Shown here piece after piece: positions 25,823 through 33,713 of a DNA stretch of 64,000 bases. Under the pieces are notes generated by a model, which had not been told where the DNA came from, did not search any database, and saw nothing but the letters and a program-made list of their open reading frames with translations. Position 1 is the first letter of the stretch; each line of letters begins with the position of its first letter. Source of the stretch: REEB52 sp964626905 (lineage in GTDB: Bacteria; Chlamydiota; Chlamydiia; Chlamydiales; SM23-39); assembly GCA_964626905.1 (NCBI GenBank), contig CAZVHA010000007.1, positions 1 through 64,000 of the forward strand, in the 5' to 3' direction. The translations under genes were made by a program, and so were the position numbers.

Positions 25823-26334
25823 AATCAATTGGTTTATTTGGCGGCAGTTTTGATCCTATCCATTTTGGTCACATCGGCCTCGCCATTGATCTTTTGGAAA
25901 AGCATAAGCTCGATCAGGTCCTCTTTTGCCCTGCTTTTTGTTCCCCTTTTAGGGTTGGGGATCCCCCGAAAGCAAAAGCGGAAGATCGGCTCGCTATGCT
26001 CAAACTGGCGCTCGATCTGCCCCAATTTGGTCTTCTCACTCTAGAGATCGAAAGAGGGGGGATCTCCTACACGGTAGATACTCTTCGAGAGTTGAGAAAA
26101 CAGAGGGGAATGGCTCTTTTTCTCCTCCTTTCCGATGAGGCTTTCGCCAGGGTCCATCAATGGAAGGAGAGCGAAGAGATTCTCAAAATGGCAAAACCCC
26201 TGATAGCTCCAAGAGAGATCAAAATCTCCAGCACCCAAATTCGCGAGCGCATTCGCAATGGGCGCTACTGCAATCACCTCGTCCCAATAAAAACTCTGGA
26301 CTACATCCACAACCATCGCCTATACTCGGTTTAA
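25819..26334 (+). CDS. nadD: Nicotinate-nucleotide adenylyltransferase NadD
   Basis: NadD adenylates nicotinate mononucleotide in NAD synthesis. The N-terminal GLFGGSFDPIHFGHI is the nucleotidyltransferase (T/H)xGH-type site, and ISSTQIRERIRNG is the C-terminal family motif. At 171 residues it is shorter than the usual 190-220, and the segment between LLLSDEAFARVHQWKES and PREIKISST is compressed. The ATG overlaps the glnN stop. The pairing with rsfS downstream is common in bacteria. Confidence 0.88.
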   Translation: MKSIGLFGGSFDPIHFGHIGLAIDLLEKHKLDQVLFCPAFCSPFRVGDPPKAKAEDRLAMLKLALDLPQFGLLTLEIERGGISYTVDTLRELRKQRGMALFLLLSDEAFARVHQWKESEEILKMAKPLIAPREIKISSTQIRERIRNGRYCNHLVPIKTLDYIHNHRLYSV

Positions 26335-26381
26335 AATTTTTCGCTTGGAAAAATAGAGCTCAATTTTTTATTTTGCAAATA

Positions 26382-26759
26382 ATGGATAAAAACGGATTCG
26401 AGACCCTCAACTCCATCGCCCAAATCATCTATGATAAAAAAGGTTTTAATATCCTTGCTATCGATGTTCAGGGGATGTCGAGCATCACCGATTGTCTCCT
26501 CATCGCCGAGGGGAACGTCGATCGCCACGTCTCATCGATTGCCCGCGCCGTCATTGACGGAATGGGCGAAAGAGGGGAAGAACCCCTTCATATTGAGGGG
26601 ATTAAGAATGGGGATTGGGTTGTTTTAGACTATGGCGAAATCACAGTGCACCTCTTTAGGCCTGGTTTTAGGGAGCGGTATTCTCTAGAGAGGCTTTGGG
26701 GGGACAGCAAGATTGTCGATCTCGAGATCGATCTCACTAAAAAAGCTTCTACCAACTAG
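26382..26759 (+). CDS. rsfS: Ribosomal silencing factor RsfS
   Basis: RsfS binds L14 on the 50S subunit and blocks joining with 30S during starvation. The 125-residue protein shows DKKGFNILAIDVQGMSSITDCLLIAEG, HVSSIARAVID and the family core GDWVVLDYGEITVHLF. ATG 26382 gives the normal length; the longer open frame starts inside nadD. fabF follows from its own promoter. Confidence 0.94.
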   Translation: MDKNGFETLNSIAQIIYDKKGFNILAIDVQGMSSITDCLLIAEGNVDRHVSSIARAVIDGMGERGEEPLHIEGIKNGDWVVLDYGEITVHLFRPGFRERYSLERLWGDSKIVDLEIDLTKKASTN

Positions 26760-26771
26760 AAAAAATACGAG

Positions 26772-26800
26772 TTGCCTGGCTCCTTTTTTTCTGTTATGAT
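26772..26800 (+). promoter_or_regulatory. Promoter of fabF
   Basis: TTGCCT (26772-26777) and TATGAT (26795-26800) lie 17 bp apart, 33 bp before the fabF ATG. AGG at 26825-26827 is the likely ribosome site. Confidence 0.65.
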
Positions 26801-26833
26801 ACTCATACTGAAAAATAAATTTTTAGGTTGGCA

Positions 26834-28093
26834 ATGGCGAAAAAACGGATTGTTGTGACAGGGATGGGGGTTGTCTCCTGTTTTGGGAACGATGTGGACC
26901 GTTTCTATGAAGAACTTTTAGCGGGAAAGAGTGGGATCGTCCCGATCGAAGAATTTGACTGTTCTGAATATCCGACCCGTTTTGCAGGGTGTATCCGAAA
27001 TTTTGATGTGGGCGAGTACATGGACAAAAAGCAGGCCCGCAGAGTGGATCCATTCATTCGGTACACGATGGTGAGTGGGAAGAAGGCGCTGGAGAGTGCG
27101 GGGCTGAAGGGCGAGGCGCTAGAAAAGCTCGATAAGAAGCGCTGTGGGATTGTGATTGGATCGGGAATGGGGGGGATGAGTGTCTACTACGAGGGGGTAC
27201 AGACGGTCCTTTTGAAAGGTTTTAAGAAGCTGACCCCTTTTTTTGTCCCTTATATCATCACCAATATGGGGGGAGCCCTTCTTGCGATTGATTTGGGGTT
27301 CATGGGGCCGAACTATTCGATATCGACGGCCTGTGCGACCTCCAATTTTTGTATTCAGGCGGCGGCAGAGCAGATTCGGCAAGGGGTGGCCGATTTGATG
27401 CTTTGTGGTGGGGCTGAGGCTCCAGTGACGATTACGGGTCTTGCTGGATTTGTCTCTATTGGAGCCCTTTCTACGAGAAATAGCGATCCGCAAAAGGCGC
27501 ACCGTCCGTGGGATCGGCAGAGGGATGGATTTGTGATGGGGGAGGGGGCAGGGGTACTCGTTCTCGAATCGCTGGAGCATGCGCTTGCTCGCGGCGCGCC
27601 GATTTTAGCTGAGTATCTCGGCGGCTCGATCAACTGCGATGCGTACCATATCACCTCTCCGAGAGAGGATGGCCTTGGCGTGAGTCACTGTATTGAGGAG
27701 GCGATTGCAAATGCGGGGATTGCGAAGGAGCGCATCAATTACATCAACGCTCATGCGACAGCGACTCCGGCGGGCGATCTCTGTGAAATTCAGGCGATCC
27801 GAACGGTGTTCAAAGACCACTGTAAAAAGATCAAGATCAATGCGACGAAGTCGATGATTGGGCACTGTTTGGGAGCGGCCGGGGGACTTGAAGCGGTTGC
27901 AACCATTAAAGCGATTCAGACGGGCAAACTCCATCCGACGATCAACGTCGATGATCCGGAGCCTGCTTTGGAAGGGATTGATATCATTCCGAATGTGGCA
28001 AAATCGCATCAAGTGGATGTCGCCCTTTCCAATTCGTTTGGATTTGGCGGGCACAATTCGACACTTGTTTTTGCGCCATTCAAAGGGGGATAG
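26834..28093 (+). CDS. fabF: Beta-ketoacyl-ACP synthase II FabF
   Basis: FabF elongates fatty acids by condensing acyl chains with malonyl-ACP. The 419-residue protein has the catalytic Cys in STACATSNFCIQ, then NAHATATPAGD and KSMIGHCLGAAGG with the two catalytic His residues, and GFGGHNSTLVF at the end. ATG 26834 is used; a TTG two codons upstream is the other option. The order rsfS-fabF-Nudix is the same as in Chlamydia trachomatis. Confidence 0.97.
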   Translation: MAKKRIVVTGMGVVSCFGNDVDRFYEELLAGKSGIVPIEEFDCSEYPTRFAGCIRNFDVGEYMDKKQARRVDPFIRYTMVSGKKALESAGLKGEALEKLDKKRCGIVIGSGMGGMSVYYEGVQTVLLKGFKKLTPFFVPYIITNMGGALLAIDLGFMGPNYSISTACATSNFCIQAAAEQIRQGVADLMLCGGAEAPVTITGLAGFVSIGALSTRNSDPQKAHRPWDRQRDGFVMGEGAGVLVLESLEHALARGAPILAEYLGGSINCDAYHITSPREDGLGVSHCIEEAIANAGIAKERINYINAHATATPAGDLCEIQAIRTVFKDHCKKIKINATKSMIGHCLGAAGGLEAVATIKAIQTGKLHPTINVDDPEPALEGIDIIPNVAKSHQVDVALSNSFGFGGHNSTLVFAPFKGG

Positions 28094-28099
28094 CCGCTG

Positions 28100-28522
28100 A
28101 TGCGCAAAGACGAATCATTTGGAGTGATCCCCCTCTCAAAAGGGAGCGGCTGTTGGGAAGTTTTTATCATTCAACATAAAAAGAGTGGCTACTGGGGATT
28201 TCCCAAGGGGCATGCGGAGTCGAATGAGACGCCGGAAGAGGCGGCCTTTCGGGAGCTCAAGGAGGAGACGAATCTCGAATTGGTCCATCTCCTGCGCAAA
28301 GAACCTCTAAAAGAGCAATACACCTTTATCATGGATCGGCGCAGGGTATTTAAGCGGGTCTATTACTTTATTGCTGAGGTTGGGGGAAAAATCGCTTTGC
28401 AAGAGGGGGAGATTCACGATGGCAAGTGGCTTCCGTTGCCCGAGGCGATCCAATGTGTGACTCACCAAGAGGGGAAAACCCTTTTAATAGAAGTTGAAAA
28501 GATCTTAAGCGTTATGAAATAG
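28100..28522 (+). CDS. Nudix hydrolase (Ap4A hydrolase-like)
   Basis: The 140-residue protein has a full Nudix box from GHAESNE to REL.EET (residues about 37-56), apart from Asn in place of the last Gly. YWGFPKGH before the box and an overall length near 140 suggest an asymmetric diadenosine-tetraphosphate hydrolase. The equivalent chlamydial gene after fabF is also annotated in this family. It lies 6 bp after fabF and abuts the next gene. Confidence 0.88.
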   Translation: MRKDESFGVIPLSKGSGCWEVFIIQHKKSGYWGFPKGHAESNETPEEAAFRELKEETNLELVHLLRKEPLKEQYTFIMDRRRVFKRVYYFIAEVGGKIALQEGEIHDGKWLPLPEAIQCVTHQEGKTLLIEVEKILSVMK

Positions 28523-29212
28523 ATGTCACAGATTGAGATTTTTTTTCGCGCCTGTGTCTATTCCTCTGTCTCAGCTCACAAGGGGCGCCCCAAAGGTTTT
28601 AGCAAGGAGGTGTGCTATCAAAATCTCCTTTCGACGATGGATTCTAGAGTGCACATCACCCCCTTTTTAGATATTGCAAATGAAGGGGACCATTTTTTAA
28701 AGGGCAAAGCGATCGAGATCCAAGCGGGGACAGAAAGCGGCTCTTTTTTGCAGATGCTAGACTATGTGATGGGTCTCAAGTTTCACCCCAATACGATCCT
28801 CTATTTTCTCGAAGACGATTATGTGCATAGAGTCGGCTGGGTCGATGCCCTTTTGGAAGCCTTTTCGCTCGATATCGACTATGTGACTTTATACGATCAT
28901 AAAGATAAGTACATGGTCTACCCAAAACTGCTCTCCAAGATTTTTGCCACAAAGTCGTGTCACTGGCGGACGACGCCATCGACGACCAATACCTATGCGA
29001 TGCGCTTTTCGACATTAAAAATGGATTACCAGATCCACCGAAAATTTTCGGAAAAAGTAAAAGTGACGCGCGATCATGAAAAGTTCTGTTACTTGCAAAA
29101 AAAGGGGAAAGTACTCATCTCCTCTCTTCCAGGCTATGCGACCCATGCCGACCCCAAACATTTTTCTCCTTGCACCCATTGGGACCCATTTTTTACTAGT
29201 CACGGCCCCTAA
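28523..29212 (+). CDS. Putative glycosyltransferase (GT-A fold-like)
   Basis: The 229-residue protein shows the GT-A-like pattern of a hydrophobic strand followed by an acidic metal site, TILYFLEDDYVHRVGWVDALLEA (about 91-113), and NEGD/GTESGSFLQM upstream. This resembles GT2-like proteins, but I do not recognise the exact family or acceptor. No membrane segment is present. Its ATG abuts the stop of the Nudix gene, so it is in the fabF operon. Confidence 0.55.
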   Translation: MSQIEIFFRACVYSSVSAHKGRPKGFSKEVCYQNLLSTMDSRVHITPFLDIANEGDHFLKGKAIEIQAGTESGSFLQMLDYVMGLKFHPNTILYFLEDDYVHRVGWVDALLEAFSLDIDYVTLYDHKDKYMVYPKLLSKIFATKSCHWRTTPSTTNTYAMRFSTLKMDYQIHRKFSEKVKVTRDHEKFCYLQKKGKVLISSLPGYATHADPKHFSPCTHWDPFFTSHGP

Positions 29213-29235
29213 CCCTGTGATATGGGATCCATTGT

Positions 29236-30120
29236 ATGTTGATTGGAGCCATTGAAGCGGGGGGGACGAAATTTGTCTGTGCCATTGGCACGGATCGGGG
29301 AACCATTTTGAAAAAAGCGATCATCCCCACCCAGACTCCGGCGAAGACGATGGATGCGGTTTTGCAATTTTTCACCAGCGATTTTCGCTTTAAAAAAATC
29401 AGAGCTCTTGGCATCGCCTCGTTTGGCCCCCTAGATCTCAATCCCAAATCGGACAATTACGGGCAAATCGTCGTCACCCCGAAGCTCGCCTGGAGGAAAT
29501 TCAACTATATCCACTGGTTTCGAAAGCACCTCTCATTAAAAATAGCCCTCAATACCGATGTGAATGGGGCTGCGATCGGAGAGCTCGAGTGGGGGGCCGC
29601 CAAAGGGCTTGAATCATTTCTCTATATGACCGTTGGCACGGGGATCGGTGTTGGGGGGATGGTAGCGGGGCATTTTATTATGGGGCTTTCCCATTCGGAG
29701 ATGGGACACATTTTTATCCCGATCCATCCCAAAGACCCCTTTAAGGGGGTATGTCCCATTCATAAAAATTGTTTGGAGGGGCTCGCCTCGGGCCCTTCCA
29801 TGATGAAGAGGTGGCGCGTAAAATCGGCGCTCGATCTGCCTAAAAATCATTTTGGGTGGGAATTGGAAAGCTACTATTTAGGCGCGGCTGTGGCCAATTA
29901 TATCCTCTGTTTTTCTCCGCAGCGCATCATCATTGGGGGAGGGGTCATGAAAAACCCTCATCTCATTGGAATGGTCCGAAAAAACGTATTAAAATTTTTA
30001 AATGGCTATCTCCATCAAGAGGAGATTTTGAAGCACATCGATCGATATATTGTCTTGCCCAAACTCAAAGGCGATGCGGGCGTTCTCGGCGCAATTGCCC
30101 TTGCCAAAAACATCCTCTAG
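29236..30120 (+). CDS. ROK-family sugar kinase (fructokinase-like)
   Basis: The 294-residue protein has the ROK ATP site IGAIEAGGTKFVCAIG, the substrate region NTDVNGAAIGE and VGTGIGVGGMVAG, and a Zn site with GH...CPIHKNCLEGLASGPS. This arrangement with HSEMGHIF matches ROK fructokinases more than glucokinases. It would phosphorylate a hexose taken from the host. It lies 23 bp after the glycosyltransferase gene. Confidence 0.85.
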   Translation: MLIGAIEAGGTKFVCAIGTDRGTILKKAIIPTQTPAKTMDAVLQFFTSDFRFKKIRALGIASFGPLDLNPKSDNYGQIVVTPKLAWRKFNYIHWFRKHLSLKIALNTDVNGAAIGELEWGAAKGLESFLYMTVGTGIGVGGMVAGHFIMGLSHSEMGHIFIPIHPKDPFKGVCPIHKNCLEGLASGPSMMKRWRVKSALDLPKNHFGWELESYYLGAAVANYILCFSPQRIIIGGGVMKNPHLIGMVRKNVLKFLNGYLHQEEILKHIDRYIVLPKLKGDAGVLGAIALAKNIL

Positions 30121-30160
30121 ACGTCATGATAGCACCACTTACTTTTTGAAAGGAGTCTTT

Positions 30161-30709
30161 ATGCAATCGGTTTCTTTAAAGATGGCGACGGGCCGAGATT
30201 TTGCCCTCGTCCTGCTCGGCAGCCTTGCCATTTCCCTTTTTGGCCACATATCGATCCCTCTCTGGTTTACCCCTGTCCCTCTCGCCACACAAAATGGGGC
30301 CGTTCTCCTCGTTGCCCTCCTTCTCGGCTCTCGGAGAGGGGCTGCAGCGACGTTTGCATTCTTAAGCCTTGGAGCGATGGGCCTTCCCGTTTTGTCTCAA
30401 GGGTTGGGCGGTTTTGCCCTCTTTTTGGGGCCGACGGGGGGGTATCTCATCGGGTATCTCATCGCAGCTTATGTTACAGGCCTCATCGCCGAAAAGAAAA
30501 AGGGGTTTTTGTATGCCGCTTTGGCTTTGGCAGCTGGCAATGGGATCATCTACCTTTTAGGGGCGAGTTATCTTGCGACCTTTGTGGGACTGGATCGGGC
30601 TTTTGCCCTTGGCATTGCCCCATTTCTCATCGGGGATGCGGCCAAGTTTGTCATCAGCCTCAAAATTGCAAAGTGGGCTGGCTGGAAAAGAAGCGCTCAA
30701 TGTGCGTAG
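30161..30709 (+). CDS. bioY: Biotin transporter BioY
   Basis: BioY is the substrate-binding membrane unit for biotin uptake. The 182-residue protein is hydrophobic with about six helices and shows the family signatures ISIPLWFTPVPLATQNGAVLL, SRRGAAATFAFLSLGAMGLPV, and GPTGGYLIGYLIAAY. ATG 30161 follows AAAGGAG; the open frame runs further upstream into the ROK gene. Host biotin scavenging by BioY is known in Chlamydiae. The 3' end overlaps the convergent LicD gene by 13 bp. Confidence 0.93.
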   Translation: MQSVSLKMATGRDFALVLLGSLAISLFGHISIPLWFTPVPLATQNGAVLLVALLLGSRRGAAATFAFLSLGAMGLPVLSQGLGGFALFLGPTGGYLIGYLIAAYVTGLIAEKKKGFLYAALALAAGNGIIYLLGASYLATFVGLDRAFALGIAPFLIGDAAKFVISLKIAKWAGWKRSAQCA

Positions 30710-31794
30710 GCTCTTTGCCAATAGGGATGCGATAGATCTTTTTCGTAAAGGTTGCTCTCGGGGCAATAGATTTTGACCGGATCGAGGTTTTCCCCATAGC
30801 AGCGCTGAAGATATGCTTTGGTGTCGTTGGGGACGAAGACTTCGATTCCGTCAAACATCCCCCTCTTTAAGGGGAAGACCATTGCAAACGGGGCGGGGAC
30901 TTTGAAGCGCCTTTCTCGGATTTTCCACCATTCGGGGAAAAAGAGGCTATTTTCAAGGCTTAAGATGTACCGAATCTCCTTTTTCGCCTCGTCGATTGCA
31001 AAGTGATAGATATCGATCAGGGTCCCTGTTTTTCTGATAAACACTTTGATGCAGCTGTTGGGGAAGTCTCTGGAGGACCAATCTTGAACGAAATACTTTT
31101 TCCGATCGAGCTCATTGAGCGAGCGGAGCGCATTTTCAAAATCGGGAGCAAGGATCGCGATGTCGATATCCCCATCCCAAGGGATCACCCCTCCGTAGCG
31201 ATATGTGCCGAGACAGGTTCCGCAATCGACCCACCAAAGGATCTTTTTTTCGTTGAAAATTTGGGCGATTTCCAAAAGAGCCCCTTTTTCAGCCTGCAAA
31301 TGTTTCTCATCGCCGGGTCTTCTTAGGTTTCCGAGGGGGGTGAGAAACTCTTCTTGAACCTTTGTCGAGATCCCCACCTTTTCATACATCGAAAGATTCG
31401 AGCGGATATGGCTGAGCGAGATCGTCTTTCTTAAGGAAACATGGTTTTTTCTGACGGAAGGGTCGAGAAAGCTGAGCCCCTTTACCAAGCTTCCGAGAAC
31501 AAGACTTGTGGGAAGTGCGAGAAGGCTAGAGGCTGTTTTTACCCAAAACTGGTCTCGATAATCGAATCTGGGAGAAAATTCCCATAAGCCATCCTCATTT
31601 CGGTACGCCTCTTTCCCGACAAAGAGAAATTGGGCGGGAGCAAGGAGCATATTGCCGCACCATTCTAAGGGGGGCGCCTCTTGGACCGAGACGTTGAGAA
31701 AAAGACTTGTGCTCAACGCATAGTAGGAACAGACAAGGGGCATAAAACAGGGAATCATTGAATCGAGAATGGAATTCCAAAGCCGTTCTATCAT
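30697..31794 (-). CDS. LicD-family protein (phosphotransferase, fukutin-like)
   Basis: The 365-residue protein has the LicD core WWVDCGTCLGTYRYGGVIPW followed by DGDIDIAI (about 192-219): a substrate-side strand followed by the metal-binding D.D. An N-terminal hydrophobic segment at about 12-35 may anchor it. LicD proteins transfer phosphocholine or related groups onto glycans or teichoic acids, and eukaryotic fukutins are relatives. Its neighbours are glycosyltransferase genes, so decoration of a surface glycan is plausible (inference). Confidence 0.75.
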   Translation of the reverse strand: MIERLWNSILDSMIPCFMPLVCSYYALSTSLFLNVSVQEAPPLEWCGNMLLAPAQFLFVGKEAYRNEDGLWEFSPRFDYRDQFWVKTASSLLALPTSLVLGSLVKGLSFLDPSVRKNHVSLRKTISLSHIRSNLSMYEKVGISTKVQEEFLTPLGNLRRPGDEKHLQAEKGALLEIAQIFNEKKILWWVDCGTCLGTYRYGGVIPWDGDIDIAILAPDFENALRSLNELDRKKYFVQDWSSRDFPNSCIKVFIRKTGTLIDIYHFAIDEAKKEIRYILSLENSLFFPEWWKIRERRFKVPAPFAMVFPLKRGMFDGIEVFVPNDTKAYLQRCYGENLDPVKIYCPESNLYEKDLSHPYWQRAYAH

Positions 31795-31895
31795 TTTTCA
31801 GTTGCAGATTCAAAATCAGCATCCTAAAACATTTTTCAGCTTAAGGGCAACTCTTTTCCTTGAAAATATCGGATAACACTCTTACTCTGGGCTGT

Positions 31896-32753
31896 ATGAA
31901 AAGAGCCGTTTTTTTTCTTATTTCAGCTCTGAGTGTCTTTGCCTTTTCCTTCACAATGACCCGTTTTTTCGAAAAACCCTCCTCCCTTTTCAAAATGGGA
32001 ACAAATGCCCCCTCACCCCCTTCCTCTTACGCCCTAAAAAATCGCTCCTTTACGATTGTCGTCGTCGGATACAACAACGGGGCGTTTATCGAAAAAACGC
32101 TCAACTCCCTCCTTTGCCAAAATTACGATCCGTTTCGCCTCGTCTATATCGATGATGCTTCAGATGATGGGAGCTTTGAAGTGGCCCGCGACGCGATTTA
32201 CAATAGCGATCGGATTGCGCATGTCACTTTGGTGAAGAATGAGGAAAAATTAGGCGAACTCGCCAATGTTTATAGGGCCGTGCAAGCATGTCCCGATGAT
32301 GAGATCGTCATTGTTTTGGATCCGAACGATTGGCTCGCCCATGAGTGGGTCCTGCAACGACTCAATGCCTATTATGAAAATCCCTCGACTTGGATGTGCC
32401 TTGCGAAAAAAATTGACTATCCAAGCTATGAGTGGAGCTTTTCTAAACACTTTAAAGGGGAAAGATCCCACTTAAAATCGTTTTATGCGGCCCTTTTCAA
32501 AAAAATTCGAGAAAGTGATTTCATCTATTCGGGAAAGTTTTTGCCATTGGGGGCTGAGCTGGCCTACATGACTCCGATGCTCGAAATGGCGCAAAACCAT
32601 CTCCAATTTGTCCCGGAAGTCCTTTGCGTAAATCTGAAAGAGAAAAAAGAGATGGAAGATCGAGAACTCATGCAATCGGCCGAAAAAAAGATCCGCTCTC
32701 TTGAACCATATACCCCTCTGACTTTATTGGAGTTACACCCATGCGTCGAATGA
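31896..32753 (+). CDS. Membrane-anchored GT2 glycosyltransferase, paralogue 1
   Basis: The 285-residue protein starts with a hydrophobic signal or anchor (RAVFFLISALSVFAFSF), then a GT2 core: FTIVVVGYNNGAFIEKTLNS, VYIDDASDDGSFEVA, VLVLD-like IVIVLDPNDWLAHEWVL. In the last, the DxD site is DPND. A TTG at 31860 would add 12 residues; the ATG is preferred, without a clear Shine-Dalgarno. An N-terminal export signal on a GT2 enzyme is unusual. Its 3' end overlaps the next paralogue by 13 bp. Confidence 0.72.
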   Translation: MKRAVFFLISALSVFAFSFTMTRFFEKPSSLFKMGTNAPSPPSSYALKNRSFTIVVVGYNNGAFIEKTLNSLLCQNYDPFRLVYIDDASDDGSFEVARDAIYNSDRIAHVTLVKNEEKLGELANVYRAVQACPDDEIVIVLDPNDWLAHEWVLQRLNAYYENPSTWMCLAKKIDYPSYEWSFSKHFKGERSHLKSFYAALFKKIRESDFIYSGKFLPLGAELAYMTPMLEMAQNHLQFVPEVLCVNLKEKKEMEDRELMQSAEKKIRSLEPYTPLTLLELHPCVE

Positions 32754-33376
32754 TGGTACTTCTCATTTTCGCCCTTTTGGGGATCGGATTTGCCAAAATG
32801 GGGAAAAGTGCGCCTCAAAAAGAAGTGTGCGCTCTTAAGGAGCATAAGTCTTTTGTCTTCGTCCTCTATTCTCATAATTGGGCCCCATGGTGCCAACGGA
32901 CGTTGCAATCGGTTTTTGCCCAAGATTACAACAACTACCGAGTGATTGTGATCGATGACGCATCGATTGATGCGACGGAAACACTCGCAAAAGAGTTCAT
33001 CGTTCAAAATGGGCAAGATGAAAAAGTTGTTTTTATTAAAAATGAGACCCATTTAGGCTATTTTCCAAGCCTTCAAAGGGCGATCAATTGCTGTCTTGAA
33101 GGAGAAATTGTGATCCCCATCGATCTCAAAGACTGGCTCGCCTCCCCCGACGTATTGGCAAAACTCAACCGGATTTATCAAAATCCGAAAGTCTTTTTTG
33201 TCTCGAGCTCCGCCATCGAATACCCCTCTTACTGGCCGCAAAAAGAGGGACTCCCCTCATTTTACGCCAGCCTGTTTCGACAGGCGAGCGATTTGCATGG
33301 GCTCAAACAACTAGCGAAGGGAAAAACAGCAGACCTCAATGAGCCCCTTCTCTTTTCCAACAAGGTCCCTTTTTAA
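32741..33376 (+). CDS. Membrane-anchored GT2 glycosyltransferase, paralogue 2
   Basis: The 211-residue protein repeats the layout of the gene before it: an N-terminal hydrophobic signal (RRMMVLLIFALLGIGF), HNWAPWCQRTLQSVFAQDY, VIVIDDASIDATETLA, and EIVIPIDLKDWLASPDVL. It ends soon after YASLFRQAS, where paralogue 1 continues for about 90 residues, so it is a shorter or C-terminally truncated version. Translational coupling with paralogue 1 is likely. Confidence 0.68.
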   Translation: MRRMMVLLIFALLGIGFAKMGKSAPQKEVCALKEHKSFVFVLYSHNWAPWCQRTLQSVFAQDYNNYRVIVIDDASIDATETLAKEFIVQNGQDEKVVFIKNETHLGYFPSLQRAINCCLEGEIVIPIDLKDWLASPDVLAKLNRIYQNPKVFFVSSSAIEYPSYWPQKEGLPSFYASLFRQASDLHGLKQLAKGKTADLNEPLLFSNKVPF

Positions 33377-33383
33377 CTCGAGT

Positions 33384-33602
33384 TTAAAAAAATTTGCGGG
33401 AAACCAAATCCACTTCGCCGCCCGAGGGCATTTTTTTAAATTTCCAATCGCTTAAGTCTTTCTCAGAATAGTAAGAGCCGGGAATTTGATCGCGTGAATA
33501 GCCATCGATCATATCCCGAGTCATCAAAAGTTGCCAAACCGCGTCAAGCCGGGACCCATCTCGATTGGGAATGCGATCAGGTACTTTATTGGGGATTTTC
33601 AT
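33384..33602 (-). CDS. Small conserved-looking protein, unknown
   Basis: A 72-residue protein without signal or membrane segment (MKIPNKVPDRIPNRDGSRLD...). ATG 33602 follows a good GGAGG at a normal distance, which supports translation; seven upstream codons are open. It converges with the GT2 gene, leaving 7 bp between stops. No family is recognised. Confidence 0.55.
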   Translation of the reverse strand: MKIPNKVPDRIPNRDGSRLDAVWQLLMTRDMIDGYSRDQIPGSYYSEKDLSDWKFKKMPSGGEVDLVSRKFF

Positions 33603-33713
33603 AGAACCTCCATTTGAAGCCAATTCGAGGTATAATCCAAATTTTAAATTTTGTCTCTCTAAATGTTTCTTCTGTCATTGAAAAAAACGGCAGCGCCTGG
33701 TTAAATATGACCT

